Shown: positions 8,765-16,485, counted from the stretch's first letter. The stretch is 25,734 nt of DNA from Chitinophagaceae bacterium (GCA_021151685.1 JAGKWS010000101.1:1-25734); one strand, 5' to 3'. The notes: generated from the sequence alone by a model not told the origin. A program made the numbers and translations.

Positions 8765-9691
8765 ATGAAGAAGTTTATTGTGGCTCTGGCCATGTTACCG
8801 CTTTTTGCCAGTGCACAAAAGCTCGACGAACGCAACTACCGCATCTACTCGGTAAAGGCTGGCAAAGAGGTAACGCTCAAAGATATAGTGTCCGACATGG
8901 AGAATTACGATGTGCTGCTGTTTGGCGAAGAGCATAACGATAGTGTGGGGCACTTCCTCGAGTCTTCTATATTGGAGCTCATGCACCTGAAATTTGGCAA
9001 AGAGCTTGCCCTCTCGCTCGAGATGTTCGACCGCGATGTACAACCCGTTATGGACGAATACCTGCAGGGCTTCATCAAAGAAAAACACCTGAAAAAAGAC
9101 GCACGCGCATGGAGCAACTACCGCGATTATAAACCCATGGTCGATTTTGCCCGCAACAAAAGCCTCGATGTTATTTGCGCCAACGCCCCCACCCGCTATA
9201 CCAATCTGGTAGGCAGGGCAGGTATGAAAGCACTCGATATTTTGCCAGACTGGTCCAGGCAGCAAATAGCACCATTGCCATACGATACAGCCTCTGGTAA
9301 GTATTACCAAAAGCTGATGGGTTTGCAACATATGCCCGCTGCCGATACCGGCAAGGCTGCACCCGCCATGCCCGCCGCTATGAAGGGCTTCAATATGATA
9401 CTCTCTCAGTCTCTGTGGGATGCCACAATGGCCTATTCCATCACCGAATACCTGAAGGATAAAAAGAACCGCGAAAAAAAGGTATTCCACGTCAATGGCC
9501 GTTTTCATAGCGATGAGGGCTTTGCCGTTGCTACCCAGCTCAATAAATACAGCCCCAAACTCCGCAGACTCATCATTTCCTCTGGTTCCGAGGCCTCCTT
9601 CCCCAAGGTCAATTGGGACGAGCTGAAAAACAATGGCGACTACATTATTGTTACAGACCCCAACGTGCCCAAAACCTACGACGACAAGTAG
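8765..9691 (+). CDS. ChaN-like exported protein (DUF399 / haem-binding family)
   Basis: Exported protein of 308 residues. A signal peptide of 17 residues ends in FASA before Gln18. The mature part shows the family hallmark LLFGEEHND (Gly54 to Asp59) near its start and HVNGRFH (His242, His248) near its end; these two His/acid clusters face each other in the ChaN, erythromycin-esterase and TIKI fold group. LALSLEMFDRDVQ in between is also typical. ChaN homologues include a haem-binding lipoprotein tied to iron uptake, but here there is no lipobox Cys, so the protein is probably free in the periplasm or secreted. Substrate and activity are unknown. It is one base downstream of cutC, which suggests a shared role in metal or metallo-cofactor handling; that link is inference from position only. 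Confidence 0.82.
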   Translation: MKKFIVALAMLPLFASAQKLDERNYRIYSVKAGKEVTLKDIVSDMENYDVLLFGEEHNDSVGHFLESSILELMHLKFGKELALSLEMFDRDVQPVMDEYLQGFIKEKHLKKDARAWSNYRDYKPMVDFARNKSLDVICANAPTRYTNLVGRAGMKALDILPDWSRQQIAPLPYDTASGKYYQKLMGLQHMPAADTGKAAPAMPAAMKGFNMILSQSLWDATMAYSITEYLKDKKNREKKVFHVNGRFHSDEGFAVATQLNKYSPKLRRLIISSGSEASFPKVNWDELKNNGDYIIVTDPNVPKTYDDK

Positions 9692-9738
9692 TGATTGTTA
9701 AAAACAGGAACAGTAGGTAAACTACTACCCCTTATTGT

Positions 9739-9746
9739 TATTTTTG
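9739..9746 (+). promoter_or_regulatory. Candidate -7 element for lptB
   Basis: An exact TAttTTTG match to the Bacteroidota -7 consensus, 16 bases before the lptB TTG start. No convincing -33 TTTG occurs at the usual distance. If used, the transcript leader would be only about 10 bases. Confidence 0.4.
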
Positions 9747-9762
9747 CAGCCAAATAACTGAC

Positions 9763-10542
9763 TTGAAGATACATACACATGGGCTTGTGAAACAGTACGG
9801 CAAACGCACCGTTGTCAACAATGTGTCGTTTGAAGTAAGCCAGGGCGAGATTGTGGGTTTGCTGGGGCCAAATGGTGCCGGTAAAACCACCTCTTTCTAC
9901 ATGGTAGTAGGTATCGTTCGGCCTGATAAAGGTCAGGTGTTTCTCGACAATGAAGAGATAACCAGCTTGCCCATGTACAAGCGCGCCAAGATGGGGGTAG
10001 GCTACCTGCCGCAGGAAACCTCTATTTTCCGCAAGCTGTCCGTGGCCGACAACATATCGGCCGTGCTCGAGATGACAAAACTCACCCGTGGCGAGCAGCA
10101 GAAAAAGCTGGAGGAATTGCTGGATGAGTTTCGTTTGCAACACGTGCGCAAAAGCCCCGGCGATGTACTCAGCGGGGGCGAAAAGCGAAGGACGGAAATA
10201 GCCCGCGCACTCGCAGTTAACCCGAAGTTTATTCTGCTCGATGAGCCCTTTGCTGGTATAGACCCCATAGCCGTAGAAGATATACAGAGCATTGTAGCCA
10301 CGCTCAAGTACAAGAACATCGGCATCCTCATTACCGACCACAACGTACAGGAAACGCTCTCTATCACCGACCGCGCCTACCTGTTGTTCGAAGGTAAGAT
10401 ACTGAAGGCAGGTACTGCCGAAGATCTGGCTGGCGATGAGATGGTGCGCAAAGTGTACTTGGGCCAGAATTTCGAGCTGCGCAGAAAAGACTATCTGAAA
10501 CAAGCCGCAGAAGAAGCGCGGTTGGAAAAAAACAATCATTAA
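9763..10542 (+). CDS. lptB: LPS export ABC transporter ATP-binding protein
   Basis: Cytoplasmic ATPase of the Lpt machine that extracts lipopolysaccharide from the inner membrane and drives it to the cell surface. The 259 residues contain a Walker A motif GPNGAGKTT (residues 35-43), a Q-loop region in YLPQETSIF, the signature LSGGEKRRTEIARAL, a Walker B FILLDEPFAGIDP and the H-loop ITDHNVQETL. The combination ETSIFRKLSV plus GGEKRR is specific to LptB among ABC ATPases. The start is a TTG at 9763; no in-frame ATG fits, because the motifs begin at once. The protein is slightly longer than the enterobacterial one owing to a charged C-terminal tail. It stands alone, with no lptA, lptC or lptFG gene beside it. 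Confidence 0.93.
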   Translation: MKIHTHGLVKQYGKRTVVNNVSFEVSQGEIVGLLGPNGAGKTTSFYMVVGIVRPDKGQVFLDNEEITSLPMYKRAKMGVGYLPQETSIFRKLSVADNISAVLEMTKLTRGEQQKKLEELLDEFRLQHVRKSPGDVLSGGEKRRTEIARALAVNPKFILLDEPFAGIDPIAVEDIQSIVATLKYKNIGILITDHNVQETLSITDRAYLLFEGKILKAGTAEDLAGDEMVRKVYLGQNFELRRKDYLKQAAEEARLEKNNH

Positions 10543-10590
10543 TTTCAGGCATTGTTGTATACACAGCAGCGCATACCAATACTATAACAC

Positions 10591-11986
10591 ATGAGCTTAA
10601 TTAGTCCGGCATTCAGGGGATACATCAAGCTGCGGCAGAGTGCGATAGAGAACTTCACGCACAACCCTGTCGATTCGCAGCAACAGGTGTTCAACGAGCT
10701 CATTGGCTCTGCACAGTTCACCGAATACGGCAAAAAATACCGCTTCGAAGACATCAACAACTTTGCCGATTTTCGTAAAAGTGTACCCATCAACGATTAC
10801 GAATCGCTGAAGCCATACATTCGGTAAAGATGTATTGGCACTATACCTCAAAAACAACCCTGCCAACAACCTTACATCGGGCAAATGCCTGATACTGGGC
10901 GGCAGCCACCAGATAAACCAACTGAATGCGGCTTCGTTCTTTGGCGATCTCTCGGCCGTTATGTTGCAGAACATGCCCTATGCCGGCCAGTTGTTCCGCC
11001 TGCCCGAGTTGTCCATTGCCCTCATGAACGAGTGGGAAGCCAAGATAGAGCGCATGGCACACAGCACCATTCGCGAGAATGTTACCTATATAGCTGGTGT
11101 ACCTACCTGGACCATCGTACTCATCAAGCGCATTTTCGAGATAACGGGTAAAAACAACCTGATGGATATATGGCCCAATCTGGAGCTATACATTCATGGT
11201 GGGGTCAATTTTACGCCCTACCGTCGCCAGTTCGAGCAGTTGATACCCTCGCCCCGCATGAACTATCGCGAGACCTACAATGCCTCCGAAGGGTTCTTTG
11301 CCGCACAAGACCGCGAGGACGAAGAAGGCATGCTACTCTTCCTCAAACATGGCATCTTCTATGAGTTTATGCCCATAGAAGAGTATGGCAAGGAAAATCC
11401 CATCACCTTGTCGCTGAAGCAGGTAGAGGTGTGCAAGAACTACGCACTCGTCATCAGTACCAATGCCGGCCTGTGGCGCTACATAGTGGGCGACACCATA
11501 CAGTTTACCACACTGGCCCCCTACCGCATCAAGGTTACAGGTCGTCTCAAACACTTCATCAATGCCTTTGGCGAAGAGGTGATAGTAGACAATGCCGACA
11601 ATGCCATAGCCATAGCCTGCGCCGAGACCGGTGCCGTAGTGGCCGACTATACCGCTGCACCGCTCTACATGACCGGCGATAGCAACGGTGCCCACGAATG
11701 GATCATCGAGTTCGACCACCTGCCCGTATCGCTCGATTTGTTTACCTCTATTCTCGACAAGTCCTTACAGGCCATCAATTCCGACTACGAAGCCAAACGC
11801 CACAAAGACATAGCCCTGCGTATGCCCGTAGTACACCAGATGCCCCCCGGTGGTTTCCGCCAGTGGCTCAAACAGCGCGGCAAGCTGGGCGGCCAGCACA
11901 AAGTACCCCGCCTCAGCAACGACCGCACCTATATAGACGATATTCTTTCCTCCATGCAAGCCTTCCGCCAAGAGCGGGAGGGGTAG
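10591..11986 (+). pseudogene. GH3 auxin-responsive-promoter family protein, broken by internal deletion
   Basis: Two pieces of one GH3-family acyl-adenylating enzyme lie end to end in different frames. Piece one (10591-10827, 78 residues) runs from MSLISPAFRGYIKLRQ to the family motif NDYESLKPYI and then meets a stop. Piece two begins near 10823 as GKDVLALYLKNNP and stays open to 11986, covering the rest, including YNASEGFFAAQD, GLWRYIVGDTI, GRLKHFINAFGEE and the usual end GGQHKVPRLSN. From memory of family members, about 45-50 residues normally separate SLKPYI from GKDxLxLY, and they carry the SSGTT...SK nucleotide-binding motif. That stretch is absent. The frame offset implies a deletion of 3n+2 bases, so this is not a single-base frameshift. 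Everything else is undamaged, so the event is recent or an assembly error. The gene is read as inactive. Confidence 0.85.
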
Positions 11987-12247
11987 GGGTTTATGTGTAT
12001 TTTTTTATTTGTATTGATTTGGCGCAATATTGTCAGGTATTGAAATTATTTCAGTCAGGAGAATATGAATACCAATTTATAAGTTCTCTCAACCGTTTGC
12101 CGTAGTATGGTTAAAAATAGATAAGAGTTTGGTGTAGGTCTTGCTTACGGTAGCCGTAATTCAATTTGAAAAGTTTTATAATTTGGCAACATCGTCATGC
12201 AATATTGTTTTTGTATAATGCGTTATACTCAACTAAAAACACCTGTT
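11987..12247. other. AT-rich intergenic stretch at the left edge of the accessory islet
   Basis: No convincing coding sequence. It marks a visible drop in GC after the GH3 remnant. It contains CCGTTTGCCGTAGTATG at 12093-12109, matched 16 of 17 bases at 14236-14252. A TTTG at 12182-12185 is followed by a poor -7 look-alike at 12203-12210, so a promoter for the next gene cannot be called. Confidence 0.5.
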
Positions 12248-12691
12248 ATGCATAGAATGTTTTACCTGCTCTTATTAGCCACTATGTTTTCGGCCTGTTT
12301 GTGTACCAAAAAATACTGCGTGGAGTTCGATTCGGTGTTCGTGTCCTTCTATGGGTTCGATCCTTCCGAAATAGATACCATATATTCTACCGGCTATGCG
12401 CGCGATGGTAATTTTACGCAGGTTACACGGGAAAAACAAAGAGATACTGTTGGCACCAATAACCTGTTCGTGTTGGATAGTGCAATTAGCTTTGAATCAA
12501 AAACTAACCAAAGGCTACAGGATACATACGATTGGGAATTGTATATTCCCGCAACAGGTAAAACATATCGCATATCTCATTACAGTTATAATACAAGTTC
12601 CTGCAATTGCCCGCAAGATAAATATACCTCTCTTACAGGTTGCCGTGTCAATGGAAAAGACAGCCCAAGGGAAATCAAAATATACAAGTAG
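12248..12691 (+). CDS. Small lipoprotein, unknown function
   Basis: No family recognised. Read from the ATG at 12248, the 147-residue protein starts MHRMFYLLLLATMFSAC, a short lipoprotein signal with lipobox FSAC and Cys17; the frame is open further upstream to 12197, but those extra residues would bury the signal. An ATG at 12257 is also possible. The mature part is polar, with further Cys residues in a CNCP pair near the C-terminus, and the segment VKTYRISHYSYN-like region (written here only approximately as KTYRISHYSYN) suggests beta structure. It is the first of four short plus-strand genes in the AT-richer islet. Envelope anchoring is supported by the signal; role is unknown. Confidence 0.65.
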   Translation: MHRMFYLLLLATMFSACLCTKKYCVEFDSVFVSFYGFDPSEIDTIYSTGYARDGNFTQVTREKQRDTVGTNNLFVLDSAISFESKTNQRLQDTYDWELYIPATGKTYRISHYSYNTSSCNCPQDKYTSLTGCRVNGKDSPREIKIYK

Positions 12692-12715
12692 TGTTTGGCG
12701 TTAGCTCACATTACC

Positions 12716-12741
12716 GCCGAGTCCTCTGCGAGAGACTCGGC
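12716..12741. repeat. Short hairpin (GCCGAGT / ACTCGGC), possible dispersed repeat
   Basis: GCCGAGT (12716-12722), one bulged C, CTCT, a GCG loop, AGAG and ACTCGGC (12735-12741) form an 11-bp stem with a one-base bulge. It is GC-rich within AT-rich surroundings and lies between two small genes. No T-tract follows, so a terminator is less likely than a REP-like element or a mobile-DNA relic. Confidence 0.6.
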
Positions 12742-12769
12742 TCAGACAGAAAATAGCCCGGAACAGAAC

Positions 12770-13303
12770 ATGAAAACTCAATCAGTGTACAACACTTTTT
12801 CAATTAGGAATTTTGCACCAGCCTATTTGACTATTAGATTATACCTGTTATCATTGATTTTTATAGCAAGTAGTTTTCGTGCAATCGGGCAGATTAGCTT
12901 TTCCGAACGGCGAATTGAAGACTGTTGTATACGGCATACTTTCGCCAATTGTTCAAAAGACACTCTTTATGTTCTAGACTATGGATTATTTCCCAGATAC
13001 GAAGGAGGTTGCATTATTAACATGGGTTTTGTAGATACTGTCAACAAGTTGACACACATATACATTGGCACCACGCGCAATGACTATCAAGAAGTCGAAA
13101 TGCCATATTGGATTTATTTGCATCCGGGTGACAGTACTTCCTTTAATATTAAATTGTGTAAATATTTAGACTATGATAAAGAGGTCTTAATAAGTTATCG
13201 GGCATTTCATGCTAAGTATACAACAGGAAAAAGGCCCAGAGTATCAAATAGACGAGTATATAAGAAGGCGATAGTGTATAAAAAGTACGTTGGTAAGTTG
13301 TAA
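12770..13303 (+). CDS. Putative secreted protein, unknown function
   Basis: No family recognised. The frame opens at 12695 but crosses the hairpin at 12716-12741, so the ATG at 12770 is chosen, giving 177 residues. Residues ~22-42 (LTIRLYLLSLIFIASSF...AIG) form a hydrophobic stretch ending before Gln, which fits a signal peptide with an unusually long N-region; a shorter N-terminus is possible but has no ATG. The mature part starts QISFSERRIEDCC and has several Cys early on, then a basic C-terminal tail (KRPRVSNRRVYKKAIVYKK). The phrase YWIYLHPGDSTSF is typical of beta-sandwich segments. It follows a lipoprotein gene and precedes another secreted protein; such clusters are common in accessory DNA. 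Function unknown. Confidence 0.6.
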   Translation: MKTQSVYNTFSIRNFAPAYLTIRLYLLSLIFIASSFRAIGQISFSERRIEDCCIRHTFANCSKDTLYVLDYGLFPRYEGGCIINMGFVDTVNKLTHIYIGTTRNDYQEVEMPYWIYLHPGDSTSFNIKLCKYLDYDKEVLISYRAFHAKYTTGKRPRVSNRRVYKKAIVYKKYVGKL

Positions 13304-13338
13304 TCATCAAGTCATTCGTTATTCCCGATATTGTGCCT

Positions 13339-13899
13339 ATGTTGAAGAGGTGGTTTGTTGCTATTCTGGTCTTGCTCAATTGCCATTCAGTTGTTTGTGC
13401 TCAAGAGCGTTATGTTTTTCAGAATAATGATATTAGCGTTGATATTGACTGGGGTATTGATAGCACAGGACGAGATAGTATTCTATTGAGGTTAAAACCG
13501 CTCAACGACATTTTTATCTCAGACGAGGATGATTGTTTCGGTTATGCAGATATCATTCACCAAGTTCAATTTGAGAATGCCTGCGGAACAATAGTCGATG
13601 GAAAGCGGATATATATTATTGATGGGCTTACTTGTTGTAAGTTTCGTTCTTTGCCGAAAGATTCAATTCAAAGCTACAAATGGAAAGCGGCTAAAGGAGA
13701 AGAGCCATTTGAATTTCGTTTTCACTTTAGTTATGTGGGCTCGAGAGAATATGCTTTGAAAAATAATTGCAATCGTAGAAAACACACCTCGGGAACGCGT
13801 ATCCTGACAGTGAGTAGTCAAGAAATGGATAAGTTTCATTCTTCGGTTCGTTTTCAAATCCCGTCTCCTCAAATTTGTACAAGAAAAAAACAAAACTAA
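13339..13899 (+). CDS. Putative secreted protein, unknown function
   Basis: No family recognised. The ATG at 13339 is preferred over the GTG two codons earlier at 13333. The 186-residue product begins MLKRWFVAILVLLNCHSVVCAQ, a clear signal peptide with cleavage before Gln. The mature part is polar and probably beta-rich, with an acidic patch (SDEDDCFGY), four or five Cys including a CC pair in GLTCCKFR, and a basic tail. It resembles the previous gene in general design (signal peptide, Cys pairs, beta-like segments), and both may be divergent copies, though by eye no convincing alignment emerged. AT-rich codon use sets it apart from the flanking housekeeping genes, which suggests horizontal arrival. 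Confidence 0.6.
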   Translation: MLKRWFVAILVLLNCHSVVCAQERYVFQNNDISVDIDWGIDSTGRDSILLRLKPLNDIFISDEDDCFGYADIIHQVQFENACGTIVDGKRIYIIDGLTCCKFRSLPKDSIQSYKWKAAKGEEPFEFRFHFSYVGSREYALKNNCNRRKHTSGTRILTVSSQEMDKFHSSVRFQIPSPQICTRKKQN

Positions 13900-13963
13900 T
13901 CGAAATGTACCGTGGTCCCCATGGGTTCTATTGTAGTGCGGTGGGTAAAAATAAAACAATGTT

Positions 13964-14221
13964 ATGCGTGATGCGTTTAATGTGATAGACTCAATTGAAT
14001 CCAAAGAGGATTTCATATCATTCATTCACTTATTGGTAAAGGACTTGGAATGCAATTCAGAAAAGTGGGAGAATAAAAGCCTCGCATCGTATTTAGAAGC
14101 CGCGGCAAGCTGGACGGAAGATATGGAAGGCTATTATATTAATTACCAATTGCCTGTTCCTCAAAATGTAGACTGGAAGGTATTTGCAAACATATTAATG
14201 GCGGCAAAGATGTACGAATAG
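13964..14221 (+). CDS. DUF7660-type small protein (possible immunity protein)
   Basis: An 85-residue cytoplasmic protein without signal peptide. Its pattern SKEDFISFIHLLVKDL, then WENKSLASYLEAAASW, EDMEGYYIN and a final NVDWKVFANILMAAKMYE, matches my recollection of the family called DUF7660: a small acidic all-helical domain that recurs as single genes in bacterial accessory regions. Small acidic proteins of this kind are often found in toxin-immunity loci, so an immunity role is possible, but no toxin gene is in this window and the role is inference. The ATG at 13964 starts the domain at once. It converges with the minus-strand lipoprotein gene at 14310 across a hairpin. Confidence 0.65.
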   Translation: MRDAFNVIDSIESKEDFISFIHLLVKDLECNSEKWENKSLASYLEAAASWTEDMEGYYINYQLPVPQNVDWKVFANILMAAKMYE

Positions 14222-14268
14222 TCGTGTGAAGTTAGCCGTTTGCCGTAGCATGTAAAACTAAAAGTGTT

Positions 14269-14291
14269 TGTCGTTGGCATTGCCAACGACA
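14269..14291. terminator. 10-bp hairpin between convergent genes
   Basis: TGTCGTTGGC (14269-14278), a three-base ATT loop and GCCAACGACA (14282-14291) form a perfect 10-bp stem. It lies between the stop of the DUF7660-type gene and the stop of the minus-strand lipoprotein gene, where a two-way terminator is expected. T-tracts are weak. Confidence 0.65.
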
Positions 14292-14309
14292 GTATGTCAG
14301 TTTGGTTTT

Positions 14310-14843
14310 CTATCTGCCAACATCAAAACCGTATACATCCCCAAACATTTTCCCATTCTCTTCTTCGCAGTTCAAAAAGATTTCTGAGGGTATGCTGTCC
14401 TTAAACGAGATTCGAGTTGTTTGATTACAATGTTCTGACCTCGCAATGAAAATAAATGTGTCATTCGCAATAACAGGTTGTGCATCAAATCTTCCACCCA
14501 CATAATACGAACCTAATAAAGCGCCATTCTTATTGTACAAATTGATTGAAGAATTTGCTCGTTTAGAATCTTCATAATTGCCACTTAATACCGTAAACGC
14601 AACGAATTTTATTAACCCGTTACGTTTTGAACGAGCATCTCCTATATAAGCTACTTCATATTCGAGAACGCAATCTGGTTTCTTTACCTTGAATAAATAT
14701 TCTTGACCCACTACATTTTCTTTCAAAACCAGTTGCTTTAATTCAGTTGCAAAATCTGAAATGGCATGTGTTTCATTTTTCTTGTGTTCACAAGAATTAA
14801 GAAGACACAGGGAAGAGATTACGAATGCAATTTTAAGAGTCAT
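14310..14843 (-). CDS. Small lipoprotein, unknown function
   Basis: No family recognised. The 177-residue protein begins MTLKIAFVISSLCLLNSC, a lipoprotein signal with lipobox LNSC and Cys18 as the lipid site, followed by a charged linker (EHKKNETH). The mature domain has alternating hydrophobic segments (YEVAYIGDAR, KFVAFTVLSGNY, LGSYYVGGRF, DTFIFIARSEH) that suggest a beta-barrel or beta-sandwich of about 130 residues, with two further Cys. AT-rich codon use assigns it to the accessory islet rather than to the GC-richer gene upstream. Its ATG overlaps by 11 bases a possible 39-codon frame that itself overlaps the stop of the cytochrome/monooxygenase gene, so read-through transcription from that gene is possible. 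Confidence 0.68.
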   Translation of the reverse strand: MTLKIAFVISSLCLLNSCEHKKNETHAISDFATELKQLVLKENVVGQEYLFKVKKPDCVLEYEVAYIGDARSKRNGLIKFVAFTVLSGNYEDSKRANSSINLYNKNGALLGSYYVGGRFDAQPVIANDTFIFIARSEHCNQTTRISFKDSIPSEIFLNCEEENGKMFGDVYGFDVGR

Positions 14844-14952
14844 ACCCGGTTGGTATTTTGGATTTGTTGTACTGCATCTTGTCGAAACGTCCCGCTTCGC
14901 CCTCGTTCATGCATACGTCCGCTTGCGCCAGTTTAGCGCAATCCCCTATCAC
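14833..14952 (-). other. Possible 39-residue ORF or relic overlapping two genes
   Basis: A GTG at 14952 overlaps the TGA stop of the cytochrome/monooxygenase gene (GTGA), opening a 39-codon frame that ends inside the start of the lipoprotein gene. The predicted peptide begins MIGDCAKLAQADVC and contains EAGRFDKMQYNKSKIP. The segment is GC-rich at an AT-rich boundary, so it may equally be a relic of a longer gene or of a dispersed repeat. It is too short to assign. Confidence 0.25.
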
Positions 14953-16292
14953 TCCAAACTAAAACTTTCATCACCCGGCTGGTAGGGTAGGTAAGAGATA
15001 ATGAACTGAAACATTTCGTCGGTAGCCTTCATGCTGCCATTCTTGTCCGATACTTCCTGCGGCGGGCTGAACGGGTTGTTGGGGTTCTGTCTTGTATTGT
15101 CATATACCCCCTCGGCCACTATGGTACTGCCCGCAGGCACCCGCACCATTTTCTTAAAGGTGTAGAAATACTGCCAGTTAAAGTCCCATTTCGGTATCGA
15201 TACCAGCCTGATGGTATCGCCCGCCGGCGTTAGCGCATACCCCTTAAAGCGCTTGCCCAGCAAGTGCATATGCGGGTTCACCGTCAGTATAGATATATCT
15301 GCCGGTATGGTGTAGCGGCTATATACCGTTTTCACCGTATTGGCTTCTATTACCAGATTGGGTTCTACCGGTGCCACCCCCCACGTACCCAACTGAAACT
15401 CCTGTAGCGGCCTCTGTGGCGGCACCTTGGCAAAAAATATGTTGATGTACGAGCTATCGAACACCTCATCTTTTTTGGTAAACCCATAGTGCAGGTCATT
15501 CAGCAGAAACACCCCCTTGCGCGGCAGGCGGTAGCCACCTATCCCCTCCGGGTAACGTTGCCCAAACACACCCGGCAGGTAGTTCACTACCGACTTTTGC
15601 AATGCCGGCCACGAGCCATCATCATTGGGTAACCCCAGCAGTTCGTAGGCCTGTTTCAGCCCCACAGTATCCCTGGCCATATCCACAAACTGCCCACCCG
15701 CATACACATCTTTTTTCTGTTCGTAGGCATAGCGCACCATGTCGCCATTTACGTGGTGTACCACATTGCTGCGCCCCGGCATAAACTCTATCAGTGCCGC
15801 AAACGTATCGTTCGGCAACTCAAAAGGCACCTTCACCAGCAGAAACCTATCGGGGCTGTTGGCCGGCAGCCGGAAGGGTGGTACCGGTATCCGCATATCG
15901 GGCGTGCCTGTCTCAGACCCTATGGGGTAGTCGGGTAGTTTCGGCAGCTTATCCTCTGGCCCCATGGGTGTACCATTGGCCGCCCATCGTTCCAGTATCT
16001 CTATATCTTTTTCGTCCAGCACCCGTTGCCCCACAAAGCTGGTATAGTGCGGGTCGGCAGGCCATGGCGGCATTATTCGCTGGCGGGTTACATAGGCATT
16101 GGCTTTGGCATACTTTTTGGCTTCTTCCCACGTCACCAAAGAGAAATGCGCACTTCCCCCCGGCCGGTGGCAACCCGTGCAGTTTTTATACAGTAGCGGT
16201 GCCACCTGTTCGGTAAATGTCACAGTCTCTCTATCGCCATTTCCACAGGCCGCCAGTAGCATTGCTACACCCGCCAGCATCAGCTTCCGCAT
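14949..16292 (-). CDS. Lipoprotein with c-type heme domain and copper monooxygenase-like (PHM) domain
   Basis: A 447-residue envelope protein. The ATG at 16292 is chosen because an AAAAGGAA purine run precedes it and it starts MRKLMLAGVAMLLAACG, with lipobox LAAC and lipid Cys16; the frame extends upstream to 16322. Residues ~20-110 carry one CTGCH heme-attachment motif (Cys38, Cys41, His42), with a Met in RIMPPWP as probable distal ligand. The rest has the ligand order of peptidylglycine-hydroxylating (type II copper, ascorbate-dependent) monooxygenases: VHH (His179, His180) and His268 for one copper, HMH (His341, His343) and DEM (Met427) for the other. All six expected ligands are therefore present in order. 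Substrate is unknown. The heme may feed electrons to the copper site in place of ascorbate; that is inference. Confidence 0.82.
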   Translation of the reverse strand: MRKLMLAGVAMLLAACGNGDRETVTFTEQVAPLLYKNCTGCHRPGGSAHFSLVTWEEAKKYAKANAYVTRQRIMPPWPADPHYTSFVGQRVLDEKDIEILERWAANGTPMGPEDKLPKLPDYPIGSETGTPDMRIPVPPFRLPANSPDRFLLVKVPFELPNDTFAALIEFMPGRSNVVHHVNGDMVRYAYEQKKDVYAGGQFVDMARDTVGLKQAYELLGLPNDDGSWPALQKSVVNYLPGVFGQRYPEGIGGYRLPRKGVFLLNDLHYGFTKKDEVFDSSYINIFFAKVPPQRPLQEFQLGTWGVAPVEPNLVIEANTVKTVYSRYTIPADISILTVNPHMHLLGKRFKGYALTPAGDTIRLVSIPKWDFNWQYFYTFKKMVRVPAGSTIVAEGVYDNTRQNPNNPFSPPQEVSDKNGSMKATDEMFQFIISYLPYQPGDESFSLE

Positions 16293-16485
16293 CAATTCCT
16301 TTTTTTGTGGCAATTTACTCACAATCCCGCCTATTTTCGCCAGCCCGTACTGCCATTATCACATACAGCCTATATCCATCCCAACACTTTGGGGCGGCTA
16401 TCCACTTCACGCCTACCGTCATGTACACAAGATATTCATGCAGACAAACACAGCCCGCACCCTTGTGCCCCTACATCACAACAAC

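Noticed and set aside
10800..10850. Programmed frameshift in the GH3 gene
   Set aside because: No slippery sequence is present and a block of ~45-50 family residues is missing, which a frameshift cannot restore.
12650..14260. Integron-like cassettes: small genes followed by GTTAGC-type ends (near 12700 and 14231)
   Set aside because: No paired attC arms of the right structure and no integrase; GTTAGC matches are too short to count.
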